The position numbers and the translations under genes were made by a program. This document shows positions 8,752 through 17,221 of a DNA stretch of 64,000 nt, piece after piece. The stretch is from Bifidobacterium ramosum (GTDB lineage Bacteria > Actinomycetota > Actinomycetes > Actinomycetales > Bifidobacteriaceae), in assembly GCF_009299505.1 (NCBI RefSeq), contig NZ_WBSM01000013.1, positions 34,673 through 98,672 of the forward strand, read 5' to 3'. Each line of letters opens with the position of its first letter. Position 1 is the stretch's first letter. The notes under the pieces are model-generated. The model searched no databases and was not told where the DNA came from. It saw nothing but the letters and a program-made list of their open reading frames with translations.

Positions 8752-9801
8752 GTGGTCGGCATGCGCGATGTTGCCAAGAAGGCCGGGGTTTCGCTGAGCA
8801 CGGTATCGCTGGTGATCAACAACGGCGAGCATGTTTCGGACGACGTGCGCTCGCGTGTGGAATGGGCGATGGACGCCCTGCATTACGTGCCGAACGAGCT
8901 GGCGCGCAACCTGTCAAAAAACCGCACCAACACGGTGGGTGTCATTCTGCCGACGCTGCGTCACCCGTTCTTCGCGACATTGTTCGCCTCGCTGCAGACC
9001 GCATTGGAGGAGCGCGGCATGCTGGCGTTGCCATGCTCGACCAGTGATATGAAGCGCGGCGAGGAGGAGTACGTCGACATGCTGCGCCGGCGCATGATGG
9101 ACGGCATCATCATGGGCGCGCACACCTCGCATTCCGCGGATTACTGGACGAGTATCGGTCATCCGGTCGTGGCGTTCGACAGGTATCTCGGCATGGGCGT
9201 GCCGACGGTCGGTTCCGATCATGAGCAGGGGAGCCGGCTGGTGTGCGATCTGCTGATTCGAACCGGGGCGAGGCATGTCGTCAATCTGGGCGGGCCGCGA
9301 TCGCAGTTTCATGATCTGGCTGATCTGCTGGCATCCGGTGCCGACGCGGAGTATCTGAGTACGTCGTATCATTCGCTGTCCTCATATCTGGTCTTTCGGT
9401 CGATGCTGCCGCAGGCGGGCGTTCGTTGGAGCTTCATGGAATCCGGCGAGGTCGATGATTTCGATTCCTACGCCCGTGCCGCGCATGACGTGTTCGATCG
9501 TTACCCGGATGCGGATGCGATCGTGTGCGCCGATATCACGGCCGCGTTGTGCGTCGAGGAGGCTCGTTCCCGCGGGTTGCGCGTGCCGGAGGATGTGCAG
9601 ATCGTGGCGTACGACGGTACGTATGTGACGCGGCTGTCCGGCGGCGGTCTGACCAGCATATGTCAGGATTTTGATGCGATCGCGCGACTCTTGACCCGTA
9701 GGCTGATGCAGTTGGTCGAAGGGCCGAGTGCGGGGGAAGTCGATGACGCCGGTGCGGATCGTGTACCGATGACGTTGCGGATTGGCTCGACGACGCGTTG
9801 A
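8752..9801 (+). CDS. LacI-family transcriptional regulator
   Basis: A 349-residue repressor. The N-terminal helix-turn-helix is VAKKAGVSLSTVSLVIN, the hinge helix is NELARNLS, and a periplasmic-binding-protein-like sensor domain begins TNTVGVILPTLRHPFF. The GTG at 8752 is chosen because GAGGTGG is well spaced and the paralogue at 34753 begins with the same MVGMRDVAKK. The next genes in the same direction form the ABC/GH1 operon, whose promoter contains LacI-type operators, so this protein is its likely local regulator (inference). The effector is probably an imported beta-glucoside or its product. The DNA-recognition helix is nearly the same as in the second LacI, so cross-regulation is possible. 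Confidence 0.93.
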   Translation: MVGMRDVAKKAGVSLSTVSLVINNGEHVSDDVRSRVEWAMDALHYVPNELARNLSKNRTNTVGVILPTLRHPFFATLFASLQTALEERGMLALPCSTSDMKRGEEEYVDMLRRRMMDGIIMGAHTSHSADYWTSIGHPVVAFDRYLGMGVPTVGSDHEQGSRLVCDLLIRTGARHVVNLGGPRSQFHDLADLLASGADAEYLSTSYHSLSSYLVFRSMLPQAGVRWSFMESGEVDDFDSYARAAHDVFDRYPDADAIVCADITAALCVEEARSRGLRVPEDVQIVAYDGTYVTRLSGGGLTSICQDFDAIARLLTRRLMQLVEGPSAGEVDDAGADRVPMTLRIGSTTR

Positions 9802-10123
9802 CGTTCCGCGCTCCGGTGATGTCGTTGCGTGTTCCGTGGCGTGGCTGTGCGGTCGTTCGGCTGTGTGCCTGGCGGTGGCTGGGATGTTTGTCGGCTGGGG
9901 GCGCCGGACGTGTCTGACCGTGCGTCCGGCGGCGTTGATGCTCCCTGACCGTTTCGCGGATCGGTCGGATGCGTGGGTTGCACTGGCCGTGTCCTGAGTG
10001 GCGGTTTTCTCTCGCTGGGGCATGCCCCAGCGAGAGAAAACCGCCACTCAGGGGTTTGTGAGTCGTGCGGATGCGACGGACGCGGTTTTTGCCGGATGCC
10101 GTCGCGCTGATAGGGCGAAAATG
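9802..10123. other. Gene-free region between lacI and the ABC operon promoter
   Basis: No credible reading frame was found. The only feature is the perfect palindrome at 9993-10052. Confidence 0.7.
9993..10052. repeat. Perfect 60-bp palindrome (family G)
   Basis: The two 30-bp halves are exact reverse complements with no unpaired centre. The core GTGGCGGTTTTCTCTCGCT and its complement are separated by 12 bp (GGGGCATGCCCC). Related elements at 53873, 63644 and 63705 have the same 12-bp centre length. Confidence 0.95.
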
Positions 10124-10137
10124 TCGAACCGGTTTGG
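10124..10137. promoter_or_regulatory. LacI-type operator, site 1
   Basis: TCGAACCGGTTTGG, near-palindromic with a central CG, about 75 bp upstream of the predicted -35 element of the ABC operon. Confidence 0.55.
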
Positions 10138-10162
10138 ACATTGAGGTCCTTGCGACACGCCG

Positions 10163-10176
10163 TCGAACTGGTTTGA
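10163..10176. promoter_or_regulatory. LacI-type operator, site 2
   Basis: TCGAACTGGTTTGA, one base off the CCGG core, starting 39 bp after site 1, close to four helical turns. Confidence 0.45.
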
Positions 10177-10185
10177 ATTCAATGG

Positions 10186-10200
10186 TTGCAAGCGTTTGCA
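10186..10200. promoter_or_regulatory. Second type of LacI-family site
   Basis: TTGCAAGCGTTTGCA is a near-palindrome with a central CG but a core unlike the AACCGGTT sites. It may bind a different LacI member, such as a global catabolite regulator (inference). Confidence 0.4.
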
Positions 10201-10212
10201 GACTTTGCCGAT

Positions 10213-10241
10213 TTGAATTCGAACCGGTTCGAATCTATAGT
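10213..10241 (+). promoter_or_regulatory. Promoter with embedded perfect operator for the ABC/GH1 operon
   Basis: TTGAAT (-35, 10213-10218) is separated by 17 bp from TATAGT (-10, 10236-10241). The spacer is almost filled by TTCGAACCGGTTCGAA (10218-10233), a perfect 16-bp palindrome. A repressor bound there would block RNA polymerase directly. Confidence 0.65.
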
Positions 10242-10343
10242 GTAAGTACTTTCCGAAACGGATACCGGAGAGGGCGCAACACCTGCGCAGCAACACAAGC
10301 TGGGCACATGGCAGTGCCGGGTGATAAGAAAGGAACAAGGGAA

Positions 10344-11636
10344 ATGAAGGCGAAGAAGATCATGGCCCTGACCGCTTCGATGGCGATCCTCATGGGCGTC
10401 GCGGCCTGCGGCAGCAACTCGAATTCCTCGTCCACCACCAAGGACGGCAAGGTCGTCATCAAGATCCAGAGCTTCTCCGGTGGCCTGAATTTCGATGAGA
10501 AGGGCGCCAACCTGTACGCCGAATACGAGAAGGCGCACCCGAACGTCAAGATCGAAGAGACCGCGGTCGCCTCGTCCGACGACGCCCGTTCCGCGTTCAA
10601 CACCGCCATCTCCTCCGGCACCAACGCCTACGACATCTACTCCGCCGATGCTGCATGGATGCCGTCGATCACCGCCATGCCCGACAAGTTCGTCGATCTG
10701 ACCTCCTACACCAAGGACAACGACTGGCTGAGCTGGAAGGAAGCCGACGCCAAGTCCGCTGACGGCAAGCTCGTCGGTGCCGGCATCGACATCGGTCCGA
10801 CCGCCGTGTGCTACCGCTCCGACCTGTTCGCCAAGGCCGGCCTGCCGACCGACCGCGACGAAGTCGCCAAGCTGCTCGGTGGCGACAACGCCGACTGGGA
10901 CACCTATTTCAAGGTCGGCGAGCAGTACCACGAGAAGACCGGTCTGCCGTGGTACGACTCGATGGCCGCCGTCTGGGGCGTGATGAAGACCCAGGTCGAG
11001 GAAGTCTACGAGAAGAAGGACGGCACGATCGTCGCCACCGACGACACAGTCAAGAAGCTGTACGATCAGCTGACCGCCACCACCGACATGTCCTCCCACC
11101 TGACCAACTGGACCGACGACTGGAACGCCGCGTTCAAGACCGATGACGGCTTCGCTACCACGCTGTGCCCGTCCTGGCTGGGCAACACCATCAAGGGCAA
11201 CACCGGTGAGGACTTCAAGGGCTGGGATGTCGCCGACGTCGCCCCGGGCGGCGGCGCCAATCAGGGCGGTTCCTTCCTGGTCGTTCCGGAAAGCTCCCCG
11301 AACAAGGACGAGGCCGCCAAGCTCGCCGCGTGGCTGACCGCCCCCGAGCAGCAGGTCAAGGCGTTCAAGGCCACCGGCAGCTTCCCGAGCTCCAAGACCG
11401 CCGCCGAGGATCCGGAAATCGTCGACGTGACCGACTCCTACTTCAACAACGCGCCGATCGGCAAGATCTTCTCCGATCGTGCCAACGCCATCAAGGTCGC
11501 CCCGTACCGCGGCACCCGCTACTACGATCTCGACACCAAGTTCACCGACGCGCTCAGCCGAGTCGACGTGACCCGCGAGCAGACCGCTGACCAGGCGTGG
11601 AAGCAGTACGTCGAAGACGTGAAGTCCCTGTCGTAA
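10344..11636 (+). CDS. ABC transporter sugar-binding lipoprotein
   Basis: A 430-residue family 1 solute-binding protein. The signal sequence MKAKKIMALTASMAILMG leads to lipobox GVAAC, so the mature protein should be acylated at Cys22 and tethered outside the membrane. A Ser/Thr/Asn-rich linker follows, then the two-lobed binding fold (KVVIKIQSFSGG; AYDIYSADAAWMPSI; FLVVPESSPNKDEA). The ATG at 10344 follows AAGGAACAAGG; the longer open frame upstream crosses the promoter and is rejected. It heads an operon with two permeases and a GH1 beta-glucosidase, so it probably captures a beta-linked gluco-oligosaccharide (inference). No ATPase gene is present; a shared MsmK-type ATPase elsewhere is expected. 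Confidence 0.93.
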   Translation: MKAKKIMALTASMAILMGVAACGSNSNSSSTTKDGKVVIKIQSFSGGLNFDEKGANLYAEYEKAHPNVKIEETAVASSDDARSAFNTAISSGTNAYDIYSADAAWMPSITAMPDKFVDLTSYTKDNDWLSWKEADAKSADGKLVGAGIDIGPTAVCYRSDLFAKAGLPTDRDEVAKLLGGDNADWDTYFKVGEQYHEKTGLPWYDSMAAVWGVMKTQVEEVYEKKDGTIVATDDTVKKLYDQLTATTDMSSHLTNWTDDWNAAFKTDDGFATTLCPSWLGNTIKGNTGEDFKGWDVADVAPGGGANQGGSFLVVPESSPNKDEAAKLAAWLTAPEQQVKAFKATGSFPSSKTAAEDPEIVDVTDSYFNNAPIGKIFSDRANAIKVAPYRGTRYYDLDTKFTDALSRVDVTREQTADQAWKQYVEDVKSLS

Positions 11637-11662
11637 CCACCGCTCCTCATCCTCTCCCATAT

Positions 11663-11706
11663 AGGTGGGGTCAGTCCTGAAATCAACGCTGATCCCACCT
11701 TTTTTA
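11663..11706 (+). terminator. Intrinsic terminator / attenuating hairpin after the binding-protein gene
   Basis: AGGTGGGGTCAG pairs with CTGATCCCACCT around a 20-nt loop and is followed by TTTTTT. As the permeases lie downstream in the same operon, partial termination here would give more binding protein than permease, a common arrangement. Confidence 0.85.
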
Positions 11707-11791
11707 TATCCAAAATCAGCGCAGCAGTCTCACTCTGCCCGTCCGATCCATCGCATCACCCATTGACCCGCAGCGTGATAGGAGGAAGCAC

Positions 11792-12931
11792 ATGTCGTCA
11801 CGCAACACCAAGCAGCAGGGAACGCCCGGCCCCTCGCTGAGAACCAGACTCGGGCAGCTTGAGTGGAAAGCCTCTCCGTACCTGTACATCGCGCCGTTCT
11901 TCATCCTGTTCGCGCTTGTCGGCCTGTTCCCGCTGTTTTACACGGTGTGGATCGCCACCCGCCAGTACAACACGCTGACCGGCGACTCCGGCTGGGCCGT
12001 CTGCGGTCAGGTCTGCGGCGACAGCGGCACCACCGCCTCCTGGCTGGGCAACTTCCAGTGGGTCCTGCATCAGGATTCGTTCTGGATCGCATTGCGCAAC
12101 TCGTTCTCCATCTTCCTGCTCAGCTCCGTGCCGCAGATCATCATCGCGCTGTGGCTGGCCTGGATGCTCAACGCGAACCTCAAGGCGAAGACCTTCTGGC
12201 GCATGGGCGTGCTGCTGCCGTACATCATCGCCCCGTCCGCGGCCGGCATCATCTTCTCGCAGATGTTCTCCGACAAGATGGGCGCGGTGAACGTCCTGCT
12301 GCAGGCCGTCGGACTTAGCCCGATCATGTGGCACGCCAGCACGATCTGGTCGCACATCGCCATCGCGACCATCGTCAACTTCCGCTGGATCGGCTACAAC
12401 ACGCTGATCATCCTCGCCGCCATGCAGGCCATCCCGGCCGACGTGATTGAAGCCGCCGTGGTCGACGGCGCCAAGCAGTGGCGCATCTTCCGCTCGATCA
12501 TCCTGCCGATGCTGCGTCCGACGCTGATCTTCGTCATCATCACCTCCACGATCGGCGGCCTGCAGATCTTCGACGAAGCCCAGATGTTCCACAACGGCAC
12601 GTCCGGCTACGGTGGTCCGAACCATCAGTACCTCACGCTCTCCATGTACCTGTGGACGCTCGGCTTCAACAACGTGACCATCGGCCAGCCGAACATGGGC
12701 CGCGCGGCCGCCGTCGCTTGGCTGCTGTTCATCATCATCGTGCTCATCGCCATCCTCAACTTCTTCATCACCAACCGCATGGCATCGGGCGGCATGGCCA
12801 AGGTCAGCAAGGAAGTGGCCGCCGAGCGCGCGGCGCAGGCCGAACGCGACCGTCAGTTCGCCATCCGCTCCGGCGTCGAAGGCCGTCGCCGTCTGGCCGA
12901 ACAGCAGACCGCGCAATCTTCTGCACAGTAG
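11792..12931 (+). CDS. ABC sugar transporter permease, MalF-type
   Basis: A 379-residue inner-membrane permease. Helix 1 (IAPFFILFALVGLFPLFYTV) is followed by a small external loop containing VCGQVCGD, then the binding-protein-dependent transport core. The EAA loop for ATPase contact reads EAAVVDGAKQWRIFRSIILP. The C-terminal tail is charged and Ala/Gln-rich. GGAGGAAGCAC precedes the ATG. It should pair with the MalG-type permease 23 bp downstream. Confidence 0.93.
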   Translation: MSSRNTKQQGTPGPSLRTRLGQLEWKASPYLYIAPFFILFALVGLFPLFYTVWIATRQYNTLTGDSGWAVCGQVCGDSGTTASWLGNFQWVLHQDSFWIALRNSFSIFLLSSVPQIIIALWLAWMLNANLKAKTFWRMGVLLPYIIAPSAAGIIFSQMFSDKMGAVNVLLQAVGLSPIMWHASTIWSHIAIATIVNFRWIGYNTLIILAAMQAIPADVIEAAVVDGAKQWRIFRSIILPMLRPTLIFVIITSTIGGLQIFDEAQMFHNGTSGYGGPNHQYLTLSMYLWTLGFNNVTIGQPNMGRAAAVAWLLFIIIVLIAILNFFITNRMASGGMAKVSKEVAAERAAQAERDRQFAIRSGVEGRRRLAEQQTAQSSAQ

Positions 12932-12954
12932 CAGGGTAGGAAGGAACATCGATC

Positions 12955-13893
12955 ATGGGTAAGCAAGACACCAAACGTGACGATCTCGGCGTGCAGACGC
13001 TGGAACAGGCGTACGGCAAGGGCGTCGCCCGTGCCGCGGCGCGCAAACGCAACCATCTCGGCGTGACCTCGGAAGGCCGCCGCGCCGGCGCCGGCACGTA
13101 CACGGCGCTCGCCATCGTCATCCTCATTTTCATGCTGCCGCTGTACTATGCGGTTTCCATCGCGTCGCAGGACAGCACCGCGACGCAGTACGGCGTCGAA
13201 GCACTAAAGCCGGGCGGCGGACTGCTGCGCAACATGGCGGCGGCATTCCAGGCGATGGACTTCTGGAACGCGCTGGGCGGCACGCTCTTTGTGTCGCTGA
13301 TCGTCTCCATCTCCACCGTGTTCTTCAGCACACTCGCCGGCTACTCGTTCGCCAAGCTGCGCTTCCGCGGCAAGAACGTGCTGCTCACCATCGTCGTCGG
13401 CACGATGACGATCCCGCAGCAGTTGAGCGTCGTGCCGTTGTACATCCTCGCCAACAAGGCCGGCCTGTTCGGCTCGCTGTGGGCGGTCATCATCCCCGCG
13501 CTCGTCAACGCGTTCGGCGTGTTTTGGATGACGCAGTACCTGCAGGACGCCCTGCCCTACGAGCTCATCGAAGCGGCCCGCGTCGACGGCGCCTCGATGT
13601 TCCGCACGTTCCTGTCGGTCGGCGTCCCGGCCGCGCGTCCCGCCGCCGCCATGCTGTTCCTGTTCACGTTCATCGGCCAGTGGACGAACTATTTCTGGCC
13701 GATGCTGATCCTCGGGTCGAACAAGAACGCCACGCTGACCCTCGCCGCCGCGACGCTCAAGGGCGCGCACTTCACCGACTACACGCTCGTGATGTCGGGC
13801 GTGGTATTGACCACCCTGCCGTTGCTGCTCCTGTTCTTCGTCGCGGGCAAGCAGCTGGTCTCCGGCATCATGGCCGGTGCAGTGAAGGGATGA
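12955..13893 (+). CDS. ABC sugar transporter permease, MalG-type
   Basis: A 312-residue permease whose EAA loop reads EAARVDGASMFRTFLSVGVP. TYTALAIVILIFMLPLYYAV forms helix 1 after a basic cytoplasmic N-terminus of about 48 residues. GGAAGGAAC precedes the ATG. The gene ends in TGA overlapping a possible ATG of the beta-glucosidase, indicating translational coupling. Confidence 0.93.
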   Translation: MGKQDTKRDDLGVQTLEQAYGKGVARAAARKRNHLGVTSEGRRAGAGTYTALAIVILIFMLPLYYAVSIASQDSTATQYGVEALKPGGGLLRNMAAAFQAMDFWNALGGTLFVSLIVSISTVFFSTLAGYSFAKLRFRGKNVLLTIVVGTMTIPQQLSVVPLYILANKAGLFGSLWAVIIPALVNAFGVFWMTQYLQDALPYELIEAARVDGASMFRTFLSVGVPAARPAAAMLFLFTFIGQWTNYFWPMLILGSNKNATLTLAAATLKGAHFTDYTLVMSGVVLTTLPLLLLFFVAGKQLVSGIMAGAVKG

Positions 13894-13898
13894 TCTCG

Positions 13899-15284
13899 AT
13901 GACCAGACAGTTCTCTGACGATTTCCTCGTGGGTGCGGCGACCGCTGCCTACCAGATCGAAGGCGCGTGGAACGAGGACGGCAAATCACCGTCGATCTGG
14001 GATCGGTTCGTCAAACGACGCGGCGCGATCGCGGACGGCACCGACGGACGCGTGGCCTGCGACCACTACCATCGCCTTGACGACGACATCCGCATCATGG
14101 CCGATCTCGGACTCGACGCATACCGATTCTCCACCGCATGGAGCCGCGTCATACCAAACGGCGTCGGCGACGTCAACGAAGCCGGCCTCGACTTCTACGA
14201 TAGGCTGGTCGACGGTCTGCTCGCGCACGACATCAAGCCCGTGCTGACGCTGTATCACTGGGACCTGCCGGCGGTCCTCGCCGACCGTGGAGGCTGGCTG
14301 AACCGTGACGTCGCGCAGTATTTCGCCGAATATGCGCATGTCATGGCAGAACGGCTCGGCGATCGCGTCAAATATTGGACGACGCTGAATGAGCCGTGGT
14401 GCGCCTCGTTCCTCGGATACGGCACCGGCGAACACGCGCCGGGCATTCAGGATCCGGGCGCGGCATTGCAGGCGGCACATCATCTGAGCCTTGCGCATGG
14501 TCTCGGTGTGCAGGCGCTGCGATCGGCGCTGCCGGACTCCGCGCAGATCTCCGTCGTGCTGAACTTGGCCACGCCGTACCCGTCGTCGGATGCGCCGGAA
14601 GACGCGGCCGCTGTGCATCGGCGCAAGGTTGTGGCGAACGACGTGTTCCTGTCACCGATGCTGGAAGGCGAATACCCGGACGAGCTGAAGGAACTGACTT
14701 CGGCGTACTCCGACTGGTCGTTCGTGCACGAGGGCGATCTGGAGACGATCTGCCAGCCGATCGACGCGCTCGGCATTAACTATTATTCGTCGGTCGCCGT
14801 CGCCCAGCGGCCGGATGGGCGTGATGACGCCGCGGACCGTGGCTGCGTGCCCGGTACCGGCGACACGATGGACGTGGACAAGCATCTGCCGGTGAGCGAC
14901 ATGGGATGGCCGGTCACCCCGCAGGGGCTGACCGATCTGCTGATCGAACTCGGACATCGGTTCCCGGGACTGCCATTGATGATCACGGAAAACGGCATGG
15001 CACTGCGCGACCAGGTCGTTGTCGAGAACGGCGTGGAGCGTGTGCACGATCAGGAGCGCATCGACTACCTGAGCGTGCATCTGGAAGCCGTCGGCAAGGC
15101 CATGGACGCCGGTGTGCCGGTGCTCGGATACTTCGTGTGGAGCCTGCTCGACAACTTCGAATGGGCGCTCGGCTGCTCGAAGCGTTTCGGACTGCTGTAT
15201 ACGGATTACACGACGCAACAGCGTATCTGGAAGGATTCTGCGTTCTGGTATCGCGATTTCGCGATGTCGCACATGGCGCAATAG
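13899..15284 (+). CDS. Beta-glucosidase, GH1
   Basis: A 461-residue single-domain GH1 enzyme. The N-terminal signature FLVGAATAAYQIEGAWNEDG is present, Glu165 in TLNEPW is the expected acid/base and Glu364 in ITENG the expected nucleophile. SLLDNFEWALG near the C-terminus forms the glucone-binding site. There is no signal peptide, so it hydrolyses imported beta-glucosides, for example cello- or gentio-oligosaccharides (inference from the adjacent transporter). Two starts are possible: ATG at 13890, overlapping the upstream stop, or ATG at 13899, which has correct spacing from GAAGGG and is used here. Confidence 0.92.
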   Translation: MTRQFSDDFLVGAATAAYQIEGAWNEDGKSPSIWDRFVKRRGAIADGTDGRVACDHYHRLDDDIRIMADLGLDAYRFSTAWSRVIPNGVGDVNEAGLDFYDRLVDGLLAHDIKPVLTLYHWDLPAVLADRGGWLNRDVAQYFAEYAHVMAERLGDRVKYWTTLNEPWCASFLGYGTGEHAPGIQDPGAALQAAHHLSLAHGLGVQALRSALPDSAQISVVLNLATPYPSSDAPEDAAAVHRRKVVANDVFLSPMLEGEYPDELKELTSAYSDWSFVHEGDLETICQPIDALGINYYSSVAVAQRPDGRDDAADRGCVPGTGDTMDVDKHLPVSDMGWPVTPQGLTDLLIELGHRFPGLPLMITENGMALRDQVVVENGVERVHDQERIDYLSVHLEAVGKAMDAGVPVLGYFVWSLLDNFEWALGCSKRFGLLYTDYTTQQRIWKDSAFWYRDFAMSHMAQ

Positions 15285-15310
15285 TGCAATAGCCGGGAAC
15301 GGCGCGCATG

Positions 15311-15348
15311 GCGTCACGCACCCCGCATCAGGCGGCGGTGCGTGACGC
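15311..15348 (+). terminator. Hairpin after the ABC/GH1 operon
   Basis: GCGTCACGCACC pairs with GGTGCGTGACGC, a perfect 12-bp stem with a 14-nt loop. The following sequence has only scattered T residues, so it is a weak intrinsic terminator or an mRNA-stabilising hairpin. Confidence 0.6.
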
Positions 15349-15410
15349 TCTCTATATTCATCTCGATATCTCGTTCATCGTGACATTTTATTATCGCCCA
15401 AAGGAGTGTC

Positions 15411-17045
15411 ATGCTAGTTGAAAACCCGATTCTGCGCGGCTTTCATGCCGATCCGTCGATCATTCGCGTGGGCGGCGACTACTATATCGCCAACTCCACG
15501 TTCGAATGGTATCCGGGCGTGCGCCTGCACCATTCGCGCGATCTCAAGCATTGGGAGACGATCCCCAGCCCCTTGCGCGATTCGTCGATGCTCGACATGC
15601 GTGGCATCCCTTCGTCCGGCGGCGTCTGGGCGCCGGATCTGTCATATGCGGATGGTCTGTTCTGGCTGATATATACGGTGGTACGCCAGCCGGCGAACCC
15701 ATTCAAGGACGTGACGAATTTCGTGACGACCGCGCCATCCATCGAAGGCCCGTGGAGCAAGCCGGTTCGGCTGAACGGCGTCGGCTTCGACCCGAGCCTG
15801 TTCCACGATGACGACGGTCGCAAATATCTCGTGCAGCAGACATGGGACCATCGAGAATGGCATCATCCGTTCGACGGCATCACCGTCACCGAGTTCGACC
15901 CGACCACCATGCGGTTGAAGCCGGAAACCGCGCGGACCATCTGGCGCGGTGACGATACCGGATTCATCGAAGGGCCGCATCTGTACAAACGAAACGGACT
16001 GTATTATTTGTTCGTCGCGCAGGGCGGTACGACCTATACGCATCAGGAGGCGGTCGCGCGGTCGGCGACGTTGGCGGCGCTGTCGTTCGAAGCGATGCCC
16101 GGCAATCCGCTTATCAGCAACTACGAGACCCCGCGGAAGCGATTGCAGAAACAGGGTCACGGATCGTTGGTCGATACTCCCGATGGGCGCTGGTATTACG
16201 CGTCGCTGTGCGGCAGACCCTGGCACCACGACGACGAATCATCCGTGGCCCCGCGCGGATGGTGCACGCTCGGACGCGAGACCTCGTTGCAGGAGGTCGT
16301 ATGGGATGACGAGGGATGGCCTCGAATCGTCGGCGGCCGGGCGGGACGCGACGTCGTCGATGTGCCGGATGTCGAGTCCCCTGCGGCGGGGGATTCGGTT
16401 TCCCCGGCCCGGCATCACCATGACGAGTTCGATGAACCGCGACTCGGTCTGGACTGGAACACGTTGCGAATGCCGTTCGATGAGCGGATGGGGCGGACCG
16501 GCCGCGGTCGTCTCGAATTGCGCGGACAAGGATCCTTGCGCGATGCGTTCGAACTGTCGCTGGTGGCGCGGCGATGGCAGGCGTTCGCATTCCGGGCGGA
16601 GACAAAGATGCGGTTCGATCCTGACACGTATCAGGCGATGGCGGGACTGACCAATTATTACAACGATCTGTGCTGGTCGTGGGTGTTCGTGACCTATGAC
16701 AAATCGCGCGGATGCCGGGTGATCGACGTCGCCGAATGCGTACGGGGCGAATACCGTACCTATCTGCGTGATCAAGCCGTCGCCATACCCGATGATGTGG
16801 AATGGGTTTGGTTAAGGACGGCGGTGTGTACACGGTCATACGGGTACGAGTATTCCTTCGATGGACAGACGTGGTTCGCATTGTCGGTGACGTTGGATGC
16901 GGCCGTGCTGTCCGACGAGGCCGCGCCGGCGGGGCATTGCGGCTTCTTCACCGGTGCGTTCGTCGGTCTGGCGGCCGTTGACTATTCCGGATACGGCGCC
17001 ACCGCGGCATTCGATTATTTCGATTATCGGGAGACGAGCGAATGA
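15411..17045 (+). CDS. Beta-xylosidase / alpha-L-arabinofuranosidase, GH43
   Basis: A 544-residue enzyme of the XynB type. The five-bladed propeller domain starts GFHADPSIIRVGGDYY, with Asp14 as expected general base, Asp127 in FDPSLFHDDDG as pKa modulator and Glu187 in FIEGPHLYK as general acid. A C-terminal beta-sandwich of about 200 residues, typical of this subfamily, begins after residue 345. It has no signal peptide and should act on imported xylo-oligosaccharides. AAAGGAG precedes the ATG. It follows the ABC/GH1 operon but is separated by a hairpin, so it may have its own promoter; no LacI operator was seen in front of it. Confidence 0.92.
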   Translation: MLVENPILRGFHADPSIIRVGGDYYIANSTFEWYPGVRLHHSRDLKHWETIPSPLRDSSMLDMRGIPSSGGVWAPDLSYADGLFWLIYTVVRQPANPFKDVTNFVTTAPSIEGPWSKPVRLNGVGFDPSLFHDDDGRKYLVQQTWDHREWHHPFDGITVTEFDPTTMRLKPETARTIWRGDDTGFIEGPHLYKRNGLYYLFVAQGGTTYTHQEAVARSATLAALSFEAMPGNPLISNYETPRKRLQKQGHGSLVDTPDGRWYYASLCGRPWHHDDESSVAPRGWCTLGRETSLQEVVWDDEGWPRIVGGRAGRDVVDVPDVESPAAGDSVSPARHHHDEFDEPRLGLDWNTLRMPFDERMGRTGRGRLELRGQGSLRDAFELSLVARRWQAFAFRAETKMRFDPDTYQAMAGLTNYYNDLCWSWVFVTYDKSRGCRVIDVAECVRGEYRTYLRDQAVAIPDDVEWVWLRTAVCTRSYGYEYSFDGQTWFALSVTLDAAVLSDEAAPAGHCGFFTGAFVGLAAVDYSGYGATAAFDYFDYRETSE

Positions 17046-17113
17046 TGTGCCCACCGTGTGCCCCGCTGCGTGTTTCGTACGCGTGACGCACAATGGCGAC
17101 AGTCAAATAAGCG

Positions 17114-17159
17114 TGCGGCGGACCTTGCGACACCTCCTGCAGGGTCCGCCGCATTTTTT
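17114..17159 (+). terminator. Intrinsic terminator after GH43
   Basis: TGCGGCGGACC pairs with GGTCCGCCGCA and is followed by TTTTTT. Confidence 0.9.
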
Positions 17160-17221
17160 GTGGTTCCGATGGTGGTACGGGGTGCCGCCGACGCGCACTT
17201 GCCAACGCTGCGTGGGCCGCG

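Noticed and set aside
13479..13898. Longer N-terminus for the GH1 enzyme
   Set aside because: The frame is open upstream, but it overlaps the MalG-type permease in another frame and GH1 similarity begins at FLVGAATAAYQ shortly after 13899.
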